Origin: Candidatus Bathyarchaeota archaeon
Lineage (GTDB): Archaea; Thermoproteota; Bathyarchaeia; TCS64
Assembly: GCA_014729945.1 (NCBI GenBank)
Contig: WJJC01000128.1
Coordinates: 1 to 12,509, forward strand
Reading direction: 5' to 3'
DNA length: 12,509 nt
The notes below the pieces were generated by a model. It made no database searches, was not told the DNA's origin, and saw only the letters and a program-made list of their open reading frames with translations. Positions 1 through 6,064 of the stretch are shown piece by piece. Every line of letters starts with the position of its first letter. Positions within the stretch are counted from its first letter, which is position 1. The translations under genes and the position numbers were made by a program.

Positions 1-74
1 ACCCTTAATCGTTTATAATGTCGGTAAGTGGGTAAAGTTTTCTTGACCTTACTTAAAATCGACTTTCATAATAA

Positions 75-110
75 CATGTATATTGAATTTCTCGCAGTAT
101 AACAAAGGCG
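75..110 (+). repeat. Intergenic repeat, copy 1
   Basis: Positions 81-106 match 1029-1054 at 24 of 26 bases, with an identical 14-base core, cgcagtataacaaa, at 93-106. A catgta block sits just before it (75-80), as in copies 2 and 3, but with a shorter spacer. It lies upstream of the first membrane-anchored orphan gene and probably behind a gene that ended before the window. Nothing else is visible in bases 1-70. Function is unknown; a shared 3' or 5' regulatory signal is possible. Confidence 0.55.
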
Positions 111-148
111 TAAAAAATATTAAAAATTAGGCTTGTTCTAATCTCTAG

Positions 149-157
149 TATTATATT
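149..157 (+). promoter_or_regulatory. TATA-like box for the first orphan gene
   Basis: The sequence tattatatt is centred about 28 bases before the ATG at 181. This is the spacing expected if transcription starts at or just before the start codon. No Shine-Dalgarno motif stands before the ATG, which fits a leaderless mRNA. Confidence 0.45.
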
Positions 158-180
158 CACTTACTCTATTCTTAGAGAGA

Positions 181-1002
181 ATGAAAGAGAATCTACAATC
201 ATATAGACTTAGATTCGTAATAGCTATTCTCGTAATCGTAATAGTTACATTGTATATATCTAGACCATTAAGAATCATAGAGAATAATGGTCCAAACAGC
301 CCTTTGTTCATAGGATATAGAAGTCAAGTGGTTAGAGTTGATTCAAGGAATCTTTCTGAATTAGCTGATCTAGCATATAAAAACGGGTTCACGGTTGAAG
401 TAGGTGATCGATATAATGATGATGAGTATTACGAGATTGATTCGTTTCTCGGTGGGGGTAGGTTTGATTTATCTTATGGAATAGGTACAGATTCAACTCA
501 GTATAATTTTGTTTATTTGTCGAATGAGACAGGTCGTTTAAACCTGTTCTGGGAACGGTTTGGATATTATTTTAACTTGAGTGAATCCGAGTTATCTGAA
601 ATAGAAGATAATGTTAGGTATGATGAGGATGCGCGTGGGAAGCATTTTGGTGGGATGATTGATGGTAAGCCTGTTTGGGATCGGGTGGTTGAGGATGCTG
701 GGGATGAGTTGCAGAGAGATGCGAGTATGGTGGGTGTTCTTGATATTAGATATGATTCTGGTGGGCGTATTTGGCTTAGGACGAAGTATCTGCAAATTAG
801 TCAGGTCTTTGAGTATGAGGGTTTAAAGGTTGAATGTCATGTAATGGTCGACGGTGACACTGATATTGAATTGGGTGTTATATGTGACGAGGAATTGGAT
901 GATCCTAATGGGTTGTTTAGGTCAATGTTTTCTGCATTAGGGTTCTCGGATTCAATATTAGATGACTTCACTCTTGAAGAAAATTATGCACTATACGTAT
1001 GA
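181..1002 (+). CDS. Membrane-anchored extracytoplasmic orphan protein
   Basis: This 273-residue protein is not recognised. A short basic N-terminus (K2, R9, R11) precedes one hydrophobic segment at about residues 12-26. The rest is polar, acidic and rich in Asp, Glu, Tyr and Gly, so the body most likely lies outside the membrane behind an uncleaved signal anchor. Sequons at N57 (NLS), N115 (NET) and N132 (NLS) would suit archaeal N-glycosylation. No catalytic motif or metal cluster is evident. The coding strand from about 590 to 800 is very G/T-rich and C-poor, unlike the neighbouring genes. The next gene has the same anchor-plus-exodomain plan but no clear sequence similarity. The ATG start fits the TATA box at 149-157. 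A role at the cell surface is inferred only from topology. Confidence 0.75.
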   Translation: MKENLQSYRLRFVIAILVIVIVTLYISRPLRIIENNGPNSPLFIGYRSQVVRVDSRNLSELADLAYKNGFTVEVGDRYNDDEYYEIDSFLGGGRFDLSYGIGTDSTQYNFVYLSNETGRLNLFWERFGYYFNLSESELSEIEDNVRYDEDARGKHFGGMIDGKPVWDRVVEDAGDELQRDASMVGVLDIRYDSGGRIWLRTKYLQISQVFEYEGLKVECHVMVDGDTDIELGVICDEELDDPNGLFRSMFSALGFSDSILDDFTLEENYALYV

Positions 1003-1013
1003 GGTAAACCCTC

Positions 1014-1058
1014 CTCATGTAACAGGTGTATTGTATTTCCCGCAGTATAACAAATGGG
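1014..1058 (+). repeat. Intergenic repeat, copy 2
   Basis: This copy begins 11 bases after the stop of the first orphan gene. It shares ctcatgtaaca (1014-1024) exactly with copy 3 and the core cgcagtataacaaa (1041-1054) exactly with copy 1, so it bridges the two other copies. It could be a processing, termination or regulator-binding element of this gene group; the sequence does not decide. Confidence 0.6.
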
Positions 1059-1128
1059 TTCTATTGATTAATTATTTTCTGCTTTTGAACCCAAAAACAT
1101 TTGATAATGGTTAACAGTTGATACTACG

Positions 1129-1752
1129 ATGAGCGTAGACAGAAAATCCATCGTCATTATATTGATGATAGTGGTAATGGGTGGGTTATATGTTTACCAG
1201 AGTTATTTCAACCAAGCAGAACCAGTATATACATTAGAGTACGATGATTTGTTCAATTATTCCTATTATAGAAACTATGGAAACGACCAATATCTTGTCG
1301 ATAATTGGACACTACGATACTTTCACACGAGCTGGACGGAGTCTGTAATCTGGTATGAATATGGTCCATTTAGTGTAGCCTTTGAAGCCCCAGAGAATGA
1401 TATGACGTTACAGCTATCAGGTGTACAGGTAACGCCTAGTAGTCCTGATTTTGTTCTTCCTTTGACCCTTTATCAGGGCGGTGCATATTATGTTGAATTG
1501 GAGCCCTTTTGGAGTCAGAATGTATCATGTAGTAATTTACCTATGATTAATCTTGATTCATCTGGTACTTATACGATAATCTTGACGGGTGTTGCTTATC
1601 CGGGTGGTCATAGATATAGTCTAAGACGTGGAGATGAATATTTTGAGACTGTTGAAGTGTATGTTTACTTTGAGCTTGTTGATCAAAGTGGGCACGTTTC
1701 AAAGTTCAAAATAGATAACAGAATATGGGGAGCACGAACAAACCCAAAATAA
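1129..1752 (+). CDS. Membrane-anchored extracytoplasmic orphan, beta-rich
   Basis: This 207-residue protein is not recognised. It starts with a charged tip (MSVDRK) and one hydrophobic anchor at about residues 7-22, followed by an aromatic-rich body with many Tyr and Trp and alternating hydrophobic stretches. That pattern suggests a beta-sandwich exodomain. Sequons occur at N43 (NYS), N59 (NWT) and N131 (NVS). There is only one cysteine in the body and no enzyme motif. It lies 126 bases behind the first orphan gene in the same direction, with repeat copy 2 between them and copy 3 behind it. The ATG at 1129 has no convincing Shine-Dalgarno sequence. An adhesin-like or envelope role is possible but not shown. 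Confidence 0.72.
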   Translation: MSVDRKSIVIILMIVVMGGLYVYQSYFNQAEPVYTLEYDDLFNYSYYRNYGNDQYLVDNWTLRYFHTSWTESVIWYEYGPFSVAFEAPENDMTLQLSGVQVTPSSPDFVLPLTLYQGGAYYVELEPFWSQNVSCSNLPMINLDSSGTYTIILTGVAYPGGHRYSLRRGDEYFETVEVYVYFELVDQSGHVSKFKIDNRIWGARTNPK

Positions 1753-1774
1753 AGAGAAATACAATCACTCAAGT

Positions 1775-1814
1775 CTCATGTAACAAGCATATTTGAAACC
1801 CTGTAATTACACAC
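1775..1814 (+). repeat. Intergenic repeat, copy 3 (degenerate)
   Basis: Eleven bases, ctcatgtaaca (1775-1785), are identical to copy 2, followed by a similar purine/pyrimidine pattern. The 3' core is poorly conserved (ctgtaattac replaces cgcagtataac). It begins 22 bases after the stop of the second orphan gene, matching the position of copy 2 behind the first. Confidence 0.4.
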
Positions 1815-1841
1815 GATATTTTAAAAACAGTTTTTTCGTGT
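1811..1841 (+). terminator. Candidate terminator hairpin with T-run
   Basis: The outer arms acacga (1811-1816) and tcgtgt (1836-1841) are complementary, and an inner palindrome aaaaac-a-gttttt lies at 1823-1835. A run of six T residues follows at 1831-1836. Archaeal termination mainly needs the T-run, so this could end the transcript of the second orphan gene. The pairing may be chance in A/T-rich DNA. Confidence 0.3.
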
Positions 1842-1957
1842 AGTTCATGACAAAAAGCGGGTGAAAACGCGTTATTACCCGTGTAAAATGGTAGTAATGT
1901 CACATTTTTTATATACTATACCCCAAAATTCTGCATCCAGAACCAGATTTCATAATA

Positions 1958-2098
1958 ATGAACCATTCTTTACCCGACCACACCGGTTTAGGTTTGAAGA
2001 TGCGCCTTTAGGGGGTTGAAGAATATTACAATAAGCGAGAGGATCTTGCTAAGCAGTCCTTGGAACACGAGGTCTATTTAGATGAGACTGAGTGTTAA
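1958..2098 (+). pseudogene. Mini-ORF interrupted by an in-frame TAG
   Basis: Reading from the ATG at 1958 gives 17 codons, a TAG at 2009-2011, then 28 more codons to the TAA at 2096-2098. The second half reads as a plausible charged helix (EEYYNKREDLAKQSLEHEVY). A TATA-like stretch (ttttttatatacta, about 1905-1918) stands 40-50 bases upstream. It could be a decayed small gene, the tail of a larger lost gene or a chance open frame. TAG readthrough is unlikely because TAG is the normal stop of several genes here. This is the only coding-like signal in the 443-base gap 1753-2195. Confidence 0.3.
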
Positions 2099-2113
2099 GT
2101 CTCTGTCATAATG

Positions 2114-2121
2114 ATTATATA
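2114..2121 (+). promoter_or_regulatory. TATA-like box for the zinc-ribbon/DUF4342 gene
   Basis: attatata lies about 79 bases before the TTG start. It predicts transcription from about 2143 and a leader near 50 bases long, in keeping with the ribosome binding site used by that gene. Confidence 0.4.
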
Positions 2122-2186
2122 CACATACATCTACTTTTTATTAAAACACAACTATTTTATCGCAGGAAACACAGAGAAGAAATAAT

Positions 2187-2191
2187 GGTGA
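2187..2191 (+). promoter_or_regulatory. Ribosome binding site GGTGA fixing a TTG start
   Basis: The sequence ggtga ends four bases before the TTG at 2196. It supports TTG as the start: the overlapping ATG at 2185 is in another frame and stops after a few codons, and the zinc-ribbon cysteines begin at the fifth codon after the TTG. Confidence 0.55.
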
Positions 2192-2195
2192 GAAT

Positions 2196-2546
2196 TTGAC
2201 CCAATATTGTAGAAAATGTGGAAATGAGCTAGAAGACAGTGCAAGATTCTGCCCAAAATGTGGAACAGCGGTTAGGGGAACCTATTGGGAAGACATTAAC
2301 GTAGCAGCAGACGACCTACTATCAAAAGTAAAAGAACTAATCAAAGAAGGAAACGTAACAAGAATAATAGTGCTCAACGAGAAGGAAGAACAACTTTTCG
2401 AGATACCAGTAACCATCGCGGCTGTAGGGACTCTTCTTGCTCCCCAGTTAGCAGCTCTCGGAGTCATAGCGGCCCTTGTGACTAGACCAACAATTAGGAT
2501 CGAGCGCAGGGTTAAACCAGAAAATCTGGAAGAAGCCGAGAAATAG
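2196..2546 (+). CDS. Zinc-ribbon protein with DUF4342 domain
   Basis: This 116-residue protein has two parts. Residues 1-26 form a zinc ribbon with two CxxC knuckles (C5, C8, C19, C22). Residues 32-105 match DUF4342 in pattern: an amphipathic helix (LLSKVKELIKEG), two strands (TRIIVLNEK, EQLFEIPV) and a hydrophobic segment at about 73-95 with paired Leu/Ala/Pro that could touch or span the membrane. DUF4342 is widespread in bacteria and archaea and has no assigned function. The ribbon fusion suggests a nucleic-acid or protein partner, but this is inference. It lies 42 bases before cofE, which has its own TATA box, so the two need not share a transcript. Confidence 0.85.
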   Translation: MTQYCRKCGNELEDSARFCPKCGTAVRGTYWEDINVAADDLLSKVKELIKEGNVTRIIVLNEKEEQLFEIPVTIAAVGTLLAPQLAALGVIAALVTRPTIRIERRVKPENLEEAEK

Positions 2547-2560
2547 GACCCGCAATCCTC

Positions 2561-2571
2561 TTTATTTATTA
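2561..2571 (+). promoter_or_regulatory. TATA-like box for cofE
   Basis: tttatttatta is centred about 24 bases before the GTG at 2589, and no Shine-Dalgarno motif lies between. This is the layout of a leaderless archaeal promoter. Confidence 0.45.
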
Positions 2572-2588
2572 ATCATTTATCTTAACCT

Positions 2589-3344
2589 GTGTCAATTCAA
2601 GTTATTCCCATTCGAGGTTTACCCATCATCAATGAGGGCGATGATCTAGCAAAACTAGTTATTGAGTCGATGGCTGAGATGGGGTTAAGTCCCATGGTGG
2701 GTGATGTATACATATTTTCACATGTGATTGTTTCACGATCAGAACGTAAGATAGTGGATTTACGTAAGATTACTCCAGGTGAAAAAGCCAAAAAATACGC
2801 CGATATTACGGGCAAAGATCCAAGGCTTGTTCAAGTTATATTGAATGAGTCCAACGGGATAAGACGTATATCCAATGGAGCATTGATAACAGAAACAAAA
2901 CATGGGTTTGTATGTGCAAACGCTGGGGTTGATAAGTCTAATGTCCCGGGGGATGATGTGGTCTCGCCTTTACCAGATGATCCGGATAAATCAGCTAAAA
3001 TTATACGGCAAAAAATACAGGAATTAACGGGGTCAAATGTGGGTGTAATAGTGTGTGACACTCATGGAAGAGCACATAGAAGTGGCGAGGTAAATATGAC
3101 TGTCGGGGCAAGTGGATTTGAGGTAATCAGGGATAGACGGGGCGAGAGAGACCTCTTTGGATATGAATTGACTGTTAAGAGGACCGCGGTCTCAGATGAG
3201 TTGGCAGCCGCCGCTGAACTTGTTATTGGACAGAGCGATGAAGCGGTTCCAGTTGCGTTGATTCGAGGTTATTCGATACAATTATCCGAAACCAGTGTTG
3301 CTAAAGACCTTGTTAGGCATAGAGAGGGAGATTTGTTCCTCTAG
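2589..3344 (+). CDS. cofE: Coenzyme F420:L-glutamate gamma-glutamyl ligase
   Basis: CofE adds one or more gamma-linked L-glutamates to F420-0 using GTP, the tailing step of F420 synthesis, in the cytoplasm. At 251 residues it has the usual length of the archaeal single-domain enzyme. Family blocks appear in order: IPIRGLP (6-12), GDVYIFSHVIVSR (38-50), a central SNGALITETKHGFVCANAGV block ending in DKSNVPGDD (95-123), CDTHGRAHR (156-164), RGERDLFGYELTVKRT (184-199), DELAAAAELV (203-212) and ALIRGY (223-228). One variation from the pattern I recall: the GRPW/FR segment reads GRAHR here. The start is GTG, supported by the family N-terminus IQVIPIRGLP. It stands alone; other F420 genes are not in view, although a RimK-family ligase that might also act on glutamate tails lies 2.7 kb downstream. 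Confidence 0.93.
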   Translation: MSIQVIPIRGLPIINEGDDLAKLVIESMAEMGLSPMVGDVYIFSHVIVSRSERKIVDLRKITPGEKAKKYADITGKDPRLVQVILNESNGIRRISNGALITETKHGFVCANAGVDKSNVPGDDVVSPLPDDPDKSAKIIRQKIQELTGSNVGVIVCDTHGRAHRSGEVNMTVGASGFEVIRDRRGERDLFGYELTVKRTAVSDELAAAAELVIGQSDEAVPVALIRGYSIQLSETSVAKDLVRHREGDLFL

Positions 3345-3524
3345 GCTTTGTTCATATGATTAAATCTGGTTAGTGAGGATCAATAGGGTTAGTATGATCG
3401 AATTAAGTTATTAACGTCACAATTATGTGGGACATTATTTACATATGTGTATCAAAAATCACACTAAAACAAGGGAAATATACTGCCCCTTTTAACCATA
3501 CGTACAAGGAAGAAAGTAAATACA

Positions 3525-3686
3525 ATGAACGCGAATACTAATTTGCCCGAATGGAAGCGATGGTTCACCAAAACAAGCGAAAGGCGAAAGGGTCGCAGAA
3601 TCGAAGGAATGGGCTTAGAAAGATCATGGCTTTGGCTATGGAACTTCATTCCTACGATGAGAACATTCGGGCACTTTTCATTTTGA
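3525..3686 (+). CDS. Candidate 53-residue Trp/Arg-rich small protein
   Basis: An ATG at 3525 opens 53 codons ending in TGA at 3684-3686, inside the 449-base gap between cofE and the slipin. The protein is strongly patterned: a polar N-terminus, a basic middle (SERRKGRRIEG, residues 18-28) and a C-terminal half rich in Trp and Phe (ERSWLWLWNFIPTMRTFGHF, 32-51). Such a layout could bind a membrane surface or nucleic acid. A TATA-like ccttttaac (about 3487-3496) sits some 33 bases upstream, and aagga lies at 3506-3510. I recognise no family. The opposite strand also has a 61-codon open frame here, but its composition is less protein-like. The rest of the gap (3345-3480) shows nothing I can name. 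Confidence 0.5.
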   Translation: MNANTNLPEWKRWFTKTSERRKGRRIEGMGLERSWLWLWNFIPTMRTFGHFSF

Positions 3687-3720
3687 AATAAGTGTAAATT
3701 ACGCTCCTATTGGATACGTC

Positions 3721-3748
3721 TATATAACTCTAAATTATATGTATAATT
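3721..3748 (+). promoter_or_regulatory. TATA-like boxes before the slipin gene
   Basis: Two candidates stand here: tatataa at 3721-3727 and attatatgtataat around 3734-3747. The second would give a leader of roughly 25-30 bases before the ATG at 3794. The leader holds agaggt at 3776-3781 and gatgag at 3785-3790 as possible ribosome-binding motifs. Confidence 0.4.
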
Positions 3749-3793
3749 GATCGATAGATAAGCTTACTATCAAAAAGAGGTATTGATGAGAAA

Positions 3794-4588
3794 ATGTGGT
3801 TTTGGTTAGGAGCAATCCTTGTAATAGCCGCTGTCTTAATCCTTCCCGCAATCTATATTGTTCCACAGTGGGAAAAAGTAGCAGTAGTAAGATTTGGGAA
3901 AATAGAGAAAATAGTGGACACTGGGCTCCATCTACGAATACCTGTTATAGATGCCTTGATGCGCGTAGACATTCGTACACAGACCGTTGACTTGATGGGG
4001 CAACAGGCTATCACAAAGGATAACATCAGCGTCGTAATAGACGCGGTTGTTTTTATGAGGGTCGAAGATCCAGAGTCCTTGATTCTAAATATACAGGATT
4101 ACAGGATCGCTGTTAACAAGTATGCTCAGAGTGCTATCAGGAATATTATCGGTACCTACGATCTTGATGATCTTCTGGAAAGTAGAGAAGAAGTTGCATC
4201 TCAATTGAAGGAGGAGATAGATCTACTCGTCAAAGATTGGGGTATTGATATAACCCGTGCAGGGTTACAAGACATTAGTTTACCGCAAGACATGAAAAGA
4301 GCCTTTGCTGTACAAGCTGAGGCTGAGAGGGAGTCACGGGCTACTCAAATAATGGCTAACGCCGAATTACTCGCATCAGAAAAGCTCAAGGCGGCAGCTG
4401 AAAATATGAAGGACCCCAATGCTATGCAGTTACGTATACTGAGCACTATTAATGACATTAGCAAGGATCAGAGTAATACTATAATTTTGGCGCTACCTTT
4501 AGAAACCTTAAAATCTGCAGGTATTGACGGGGTTGCGGCGATGTCTTCTATCCAGAATAAACCCTATCCTAACCGAAAAGAAAGCTAG
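3794..4588 (+). CDS. Slipin/stomatin-like SPFH-domain membrane protein
   Basis: This is a 264-residue SPFH (band 7) protein of the slipin type, which oligomerises into membrane-bound scaffolds thought to organise lipids and control membrane proteases. One hydrophobic segment at residues 2-22 is followed directly by the band 7 domain (about 23-185) with family blocks VPQWEKVAVVRFGK (23-36), DTGLHLRIPVID (42-53), VDIRTQTVDL (58-67), DAVVFMRVEDP (83-93) and SAIRNIIGTYDLDDLL (113-128). An Ala/Glu-rich helix at about 170-206 is the usual coiled coil, followed by the LPLETLKS segment. Slipins often sit beside an NfeD-type protease gene, but none is present. Its 3' end overlaps the convergent uppP gene by 20 bases. 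Identity is firm; the cellular role is inferred from the family. Confidence 0.93.
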   Translation: MWFWLGAILVIAAVLILPAIYIVPQWEKVAVVRFGKIEKIVDTGLHLRIPVIDALMRVDIRTQTVDLMGQQAITKDNISVVIDAVVFMRVEDPESLILNIQDYRIAVNKYAQSAIRNIIGTYDLDDLLESREEVASQLKEEIDLLVKDWGIDITRAGLQDISLPQDMKRAFAVQAEAERESRATQIMANAELLASEKLKAAAENMKDPNAMQLRILSTINDISKDQSNTIILALPLETLKSAGIDGVAAMSSIQNKPYPNRKES

Positions 4589-5351
4589 GAACCCAAGCTA
4601 AAATAGCAATAGTGCCTAATCCTATACATATTTTCCAGAAACTAATTCTTTGAGCCAGTTTAAGCATTGAATCAATGGTAAAATAGCCTATCAATGCCGC
4701 TACCCCTGCTGATAGCATTGCATAAAGATCTGGATTAAATCCATCTACAAGCATTAAACCCAAGGCAGCCGCAAAACTGGCTGGTATACTCATGAGGAAG
4801 CTGATGTGAAACGCTTCTTCACCCTTGAAATTCTTCATCAGCAGAATTGATGTGGTGAGTCCTGAACGTGACAAACCCGGGATTATGGCAAGGCCCTGTA
4901 CGGCTCCTAAGATGATTGAAGTGCTCCAAGAGACTTCTGATTTATCGTGTTTTCTCTTCCCAGCGTTTCTTTGAAGCAAACCTGTTATTATTAAAGCAAG
5001 CCCAGTTAGCGCTAATATTAGTTCTCCGTAAATGACTGATATGTTCATCCACATAAAAATGGGGAATCCAACGATTCCGGTTAACCCAGTCATTACGATT
5101 AACTTGGATCGCAGATCAACGTATTCTTCGCTGTTACCGGTTAATATCTTGATAACTTTTTCTTTAAAATACACCAAGGCTGCAAAACCTGTTCCTATGT
5201 GGAGAAAAATAGCTGTAGATATGGTTTCCTCTGTATTCAACCCGAAATAGCTCACTAGGATTATTACTAGATTTCCCTCACTAGACACCGGTAACCACTC
5301 TAGGACTCCCTGTAAGAAGCCGATTATTATAGACCCTAGTAACGAGTTCAC
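4569..5351 (-). CDS. uppP: Undecaprenyl-diphosphatase (UppP/BacA) family
   Basis: UppP-family integral membrane phosphatases recycle polyprenyl diphosphate carriers; in archaea the substrate is presumably a C55-type or dolichyl diphosphate used in glycan export and N-glycosylation. The 260-residue length and seven or so hydrophobic segments fit the family. Both signature regions are visible: QGVLEWLPVSSEGNL (14-28) with the QxxxE pair Q14/E18, and IIPGLSRSGLTTS (156-168) with R162. The first region differs from the bacterial SSSGHL form: the histidine is replaced by N27, and E25 follows the double serine. The start is GTG. A TATA-like element reading ttatat on the minus strand (5374-5380) lies about 26 bases before it, so the mRNA is probably leaderless. 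Confidence 0.9.
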   Translation of the reverse strand: MNSLLGSIIIGFLQGVLEWLPVSSEGNLVIILVSYFGLNTEETISTAIFLHIGTGFAALVYFKEKVIKILTGNSEEYVDLRSKLIVMTGLTGIVGFPIFMWMNISVIYGELILALTGLALIITGLLQRNAGKRKHDKSEVSWSTSIILGAVQGLAIIPGLSRSGLTTSILLMKNFKGEEAFHISFLMSIPASFAAALGLMLVDGFNPDLYAMLSAGVAALIGYFTIDSMLKLAQRISFWKICIGLGTIAILAWVPSFLFG

Positions 5352-5373
5352 AGGTTTAATGAAACCTTCCGGG

Positions 5374-5381
5374 ATATAATT
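5374..5381 (-). promoter_or_regulatory. TATA-like box for uppP
   Basis: The minus strand reads aattatat, centred about 26 bases before the GTG start of uppP at 5351. It shares the 75-base divergent region 5352-5426 with the promoter of the TPR gene. Confidence 0.45.
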
Positions 5382-5392
5382 CCAGCGCCCAA

Positions 5393-5403
5393 ATTATTTA
5401 AAA
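5393..5403 (+). promoter_or_regulatory. TATA-like box for the TPR gene
   Basis: attatttaaaa is centred about 29 bases before the ATG at 5427, with no Shine-Dalgarno motif in between. This is typical of a leaderless archaeal gene. It lies back to back with the uppP box. Confidence 0.5.
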
Positions 5404-5426
5404 CCCGGCTTCCTTTCAATGGAATC

Positions 5427-6020
5427 ATGCTTGATACTGAACAGATAAACAACGAGATGAATAAATTAATCATTGATAGACGTTTTCAAGAAATCATTAA
5501 GAAATCAGATGAGATGATCAATGCTTATCCCTATAGTTATCTGGGTAGATGGTGGAAGGCTAGAGCCTACACTTTTCTAGGTGATACGGACAAGGCTTTA
5601 CACTGGTTTATGGAGGCATTAAAGAATACAGCGAGCGAGGAAGAAGAATCCCGGGTTTGCAGTAGCTTCGCAAACGTATATAACATTAGAAAAGATTGGC
5701 ATAACTCATTAAAATATTCAGAAATAGCCTTAGAGCTAAACCCTAATAATCCTGTAGCCATTATCGCAAGAAGCATCGCACTATCTGCAACGGGTAAGAA
5801 ACAAGAAGCATATCAACTAATCAATGAACACAGGGGAGTATTCAGAGAAGAATATGAGAAAGCCTGTATAGCCGCAGTGTTGAGTAATAAAGAAGGGATG
5901 CTGCAACACCTCAGAAATTCTATAATAGGAAACCCACACCATAAAATCACAGTATTATATGATCCTGAGTTTGAACCCTATCTTAAACACAACGACTTCA
6001 ACAAACTCCTAAAAGATTAG
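5427..6020 (+). CDS. Tetratricopeptide repeat protein
   Basis: This 197-residue soluble protein is built of helical TPR-like units at about residues 5-37, 38-71, 75-108 and 110-140. The clearest TPR pattern is AYTFLGDTDKALHWFMEAL (48-66), followed by NSLKYSEIALELNPNNP (93-109). The C-terminal segment YDPEFEPYLKHNDFNKLL (178-195) is a capping motif often seen at the end of bacterial and archaeal TPR proteins. There is no signal peptide. TPR folds bind protein partners, and no partner can be named from sequence. It lies 44 bases before the ATP-grasp gene in the same direction and may be the first gene of a three-gene unit with it and the cyclophilin-like gene. Confidence 0.85.
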   Translation: MLDTEQINNEMNKLIIDRRFQEIIKKSDEMINAYPYSYLGRWWKARAYTFLGDTDKALHWFMEALKNTASEEEESRVCSSFANVYNIRKDWHNSLKYSEIALELNPNNPVAIIARSIALSATGKKQEAYQLINEHRGVFREEYEKACIAAVLSNKEGMLQHLRNSIIGNPHHKITVLYDPEFEPYLKHNDFNKLLKD

Positions 6021-6051
6021 TCAACTTTATCAACTCATGATAATGTGAGTT

Positions 6052-6057
6052 AGGTGA
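6052..6057 (+). promoter_or_regulatory. Ribosome binding site AGGTGA fixing a TTG start
   Basis: aggtga ends seven bases before the TTG at 6065. It identifies that TTG as the start of the ATP-grasp gene, whose first residues (KILVLHG) form the expected opening beta strand. Confidence 0.6.
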
Positions 6058-6064
6058 ATCATAT

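Noticed and set aside
592..795. Minus-strand 67-codon open frame within the first orphan gene
   Set aside because: It results from the C-poor composition of the plus-strand gene; it is rich in Ile, Pro and Thr and has no promoter or ribosome binding site.
1857..1881. Short inverted repeat cgggt/acccg as a hairpin or operator
   Set aside because: Only five base pairs around a 14-base loop, with no T-run or second copy; expected by chance.
1958..2098. Pyrrolysine (TAG readthrough) coding in the mini-ORF
   Set aside because: TAG is the ordinary stop codon of several intact genes here (cofE, DUF4342, slipin, uppP, TPR, cyclophilin-like), no pyl gene is in view and the ORF has no recognised family.
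3345..3480. Possible tRNA or box C/D RNA in the gap behind cofE
   Set aside because: No acceptor/T-arm pattern (GGTTCRANNCC) and no paired C/D boxes could be found.
3464..3649. Minus-strand 61-codon open frame opposite the 53-residue small protein
   Set aside because: The plus-strand frame has the more protein-like pattern and a TATA-like box. The minus frame shows no supporting signal, although it cannot be fully excluded.
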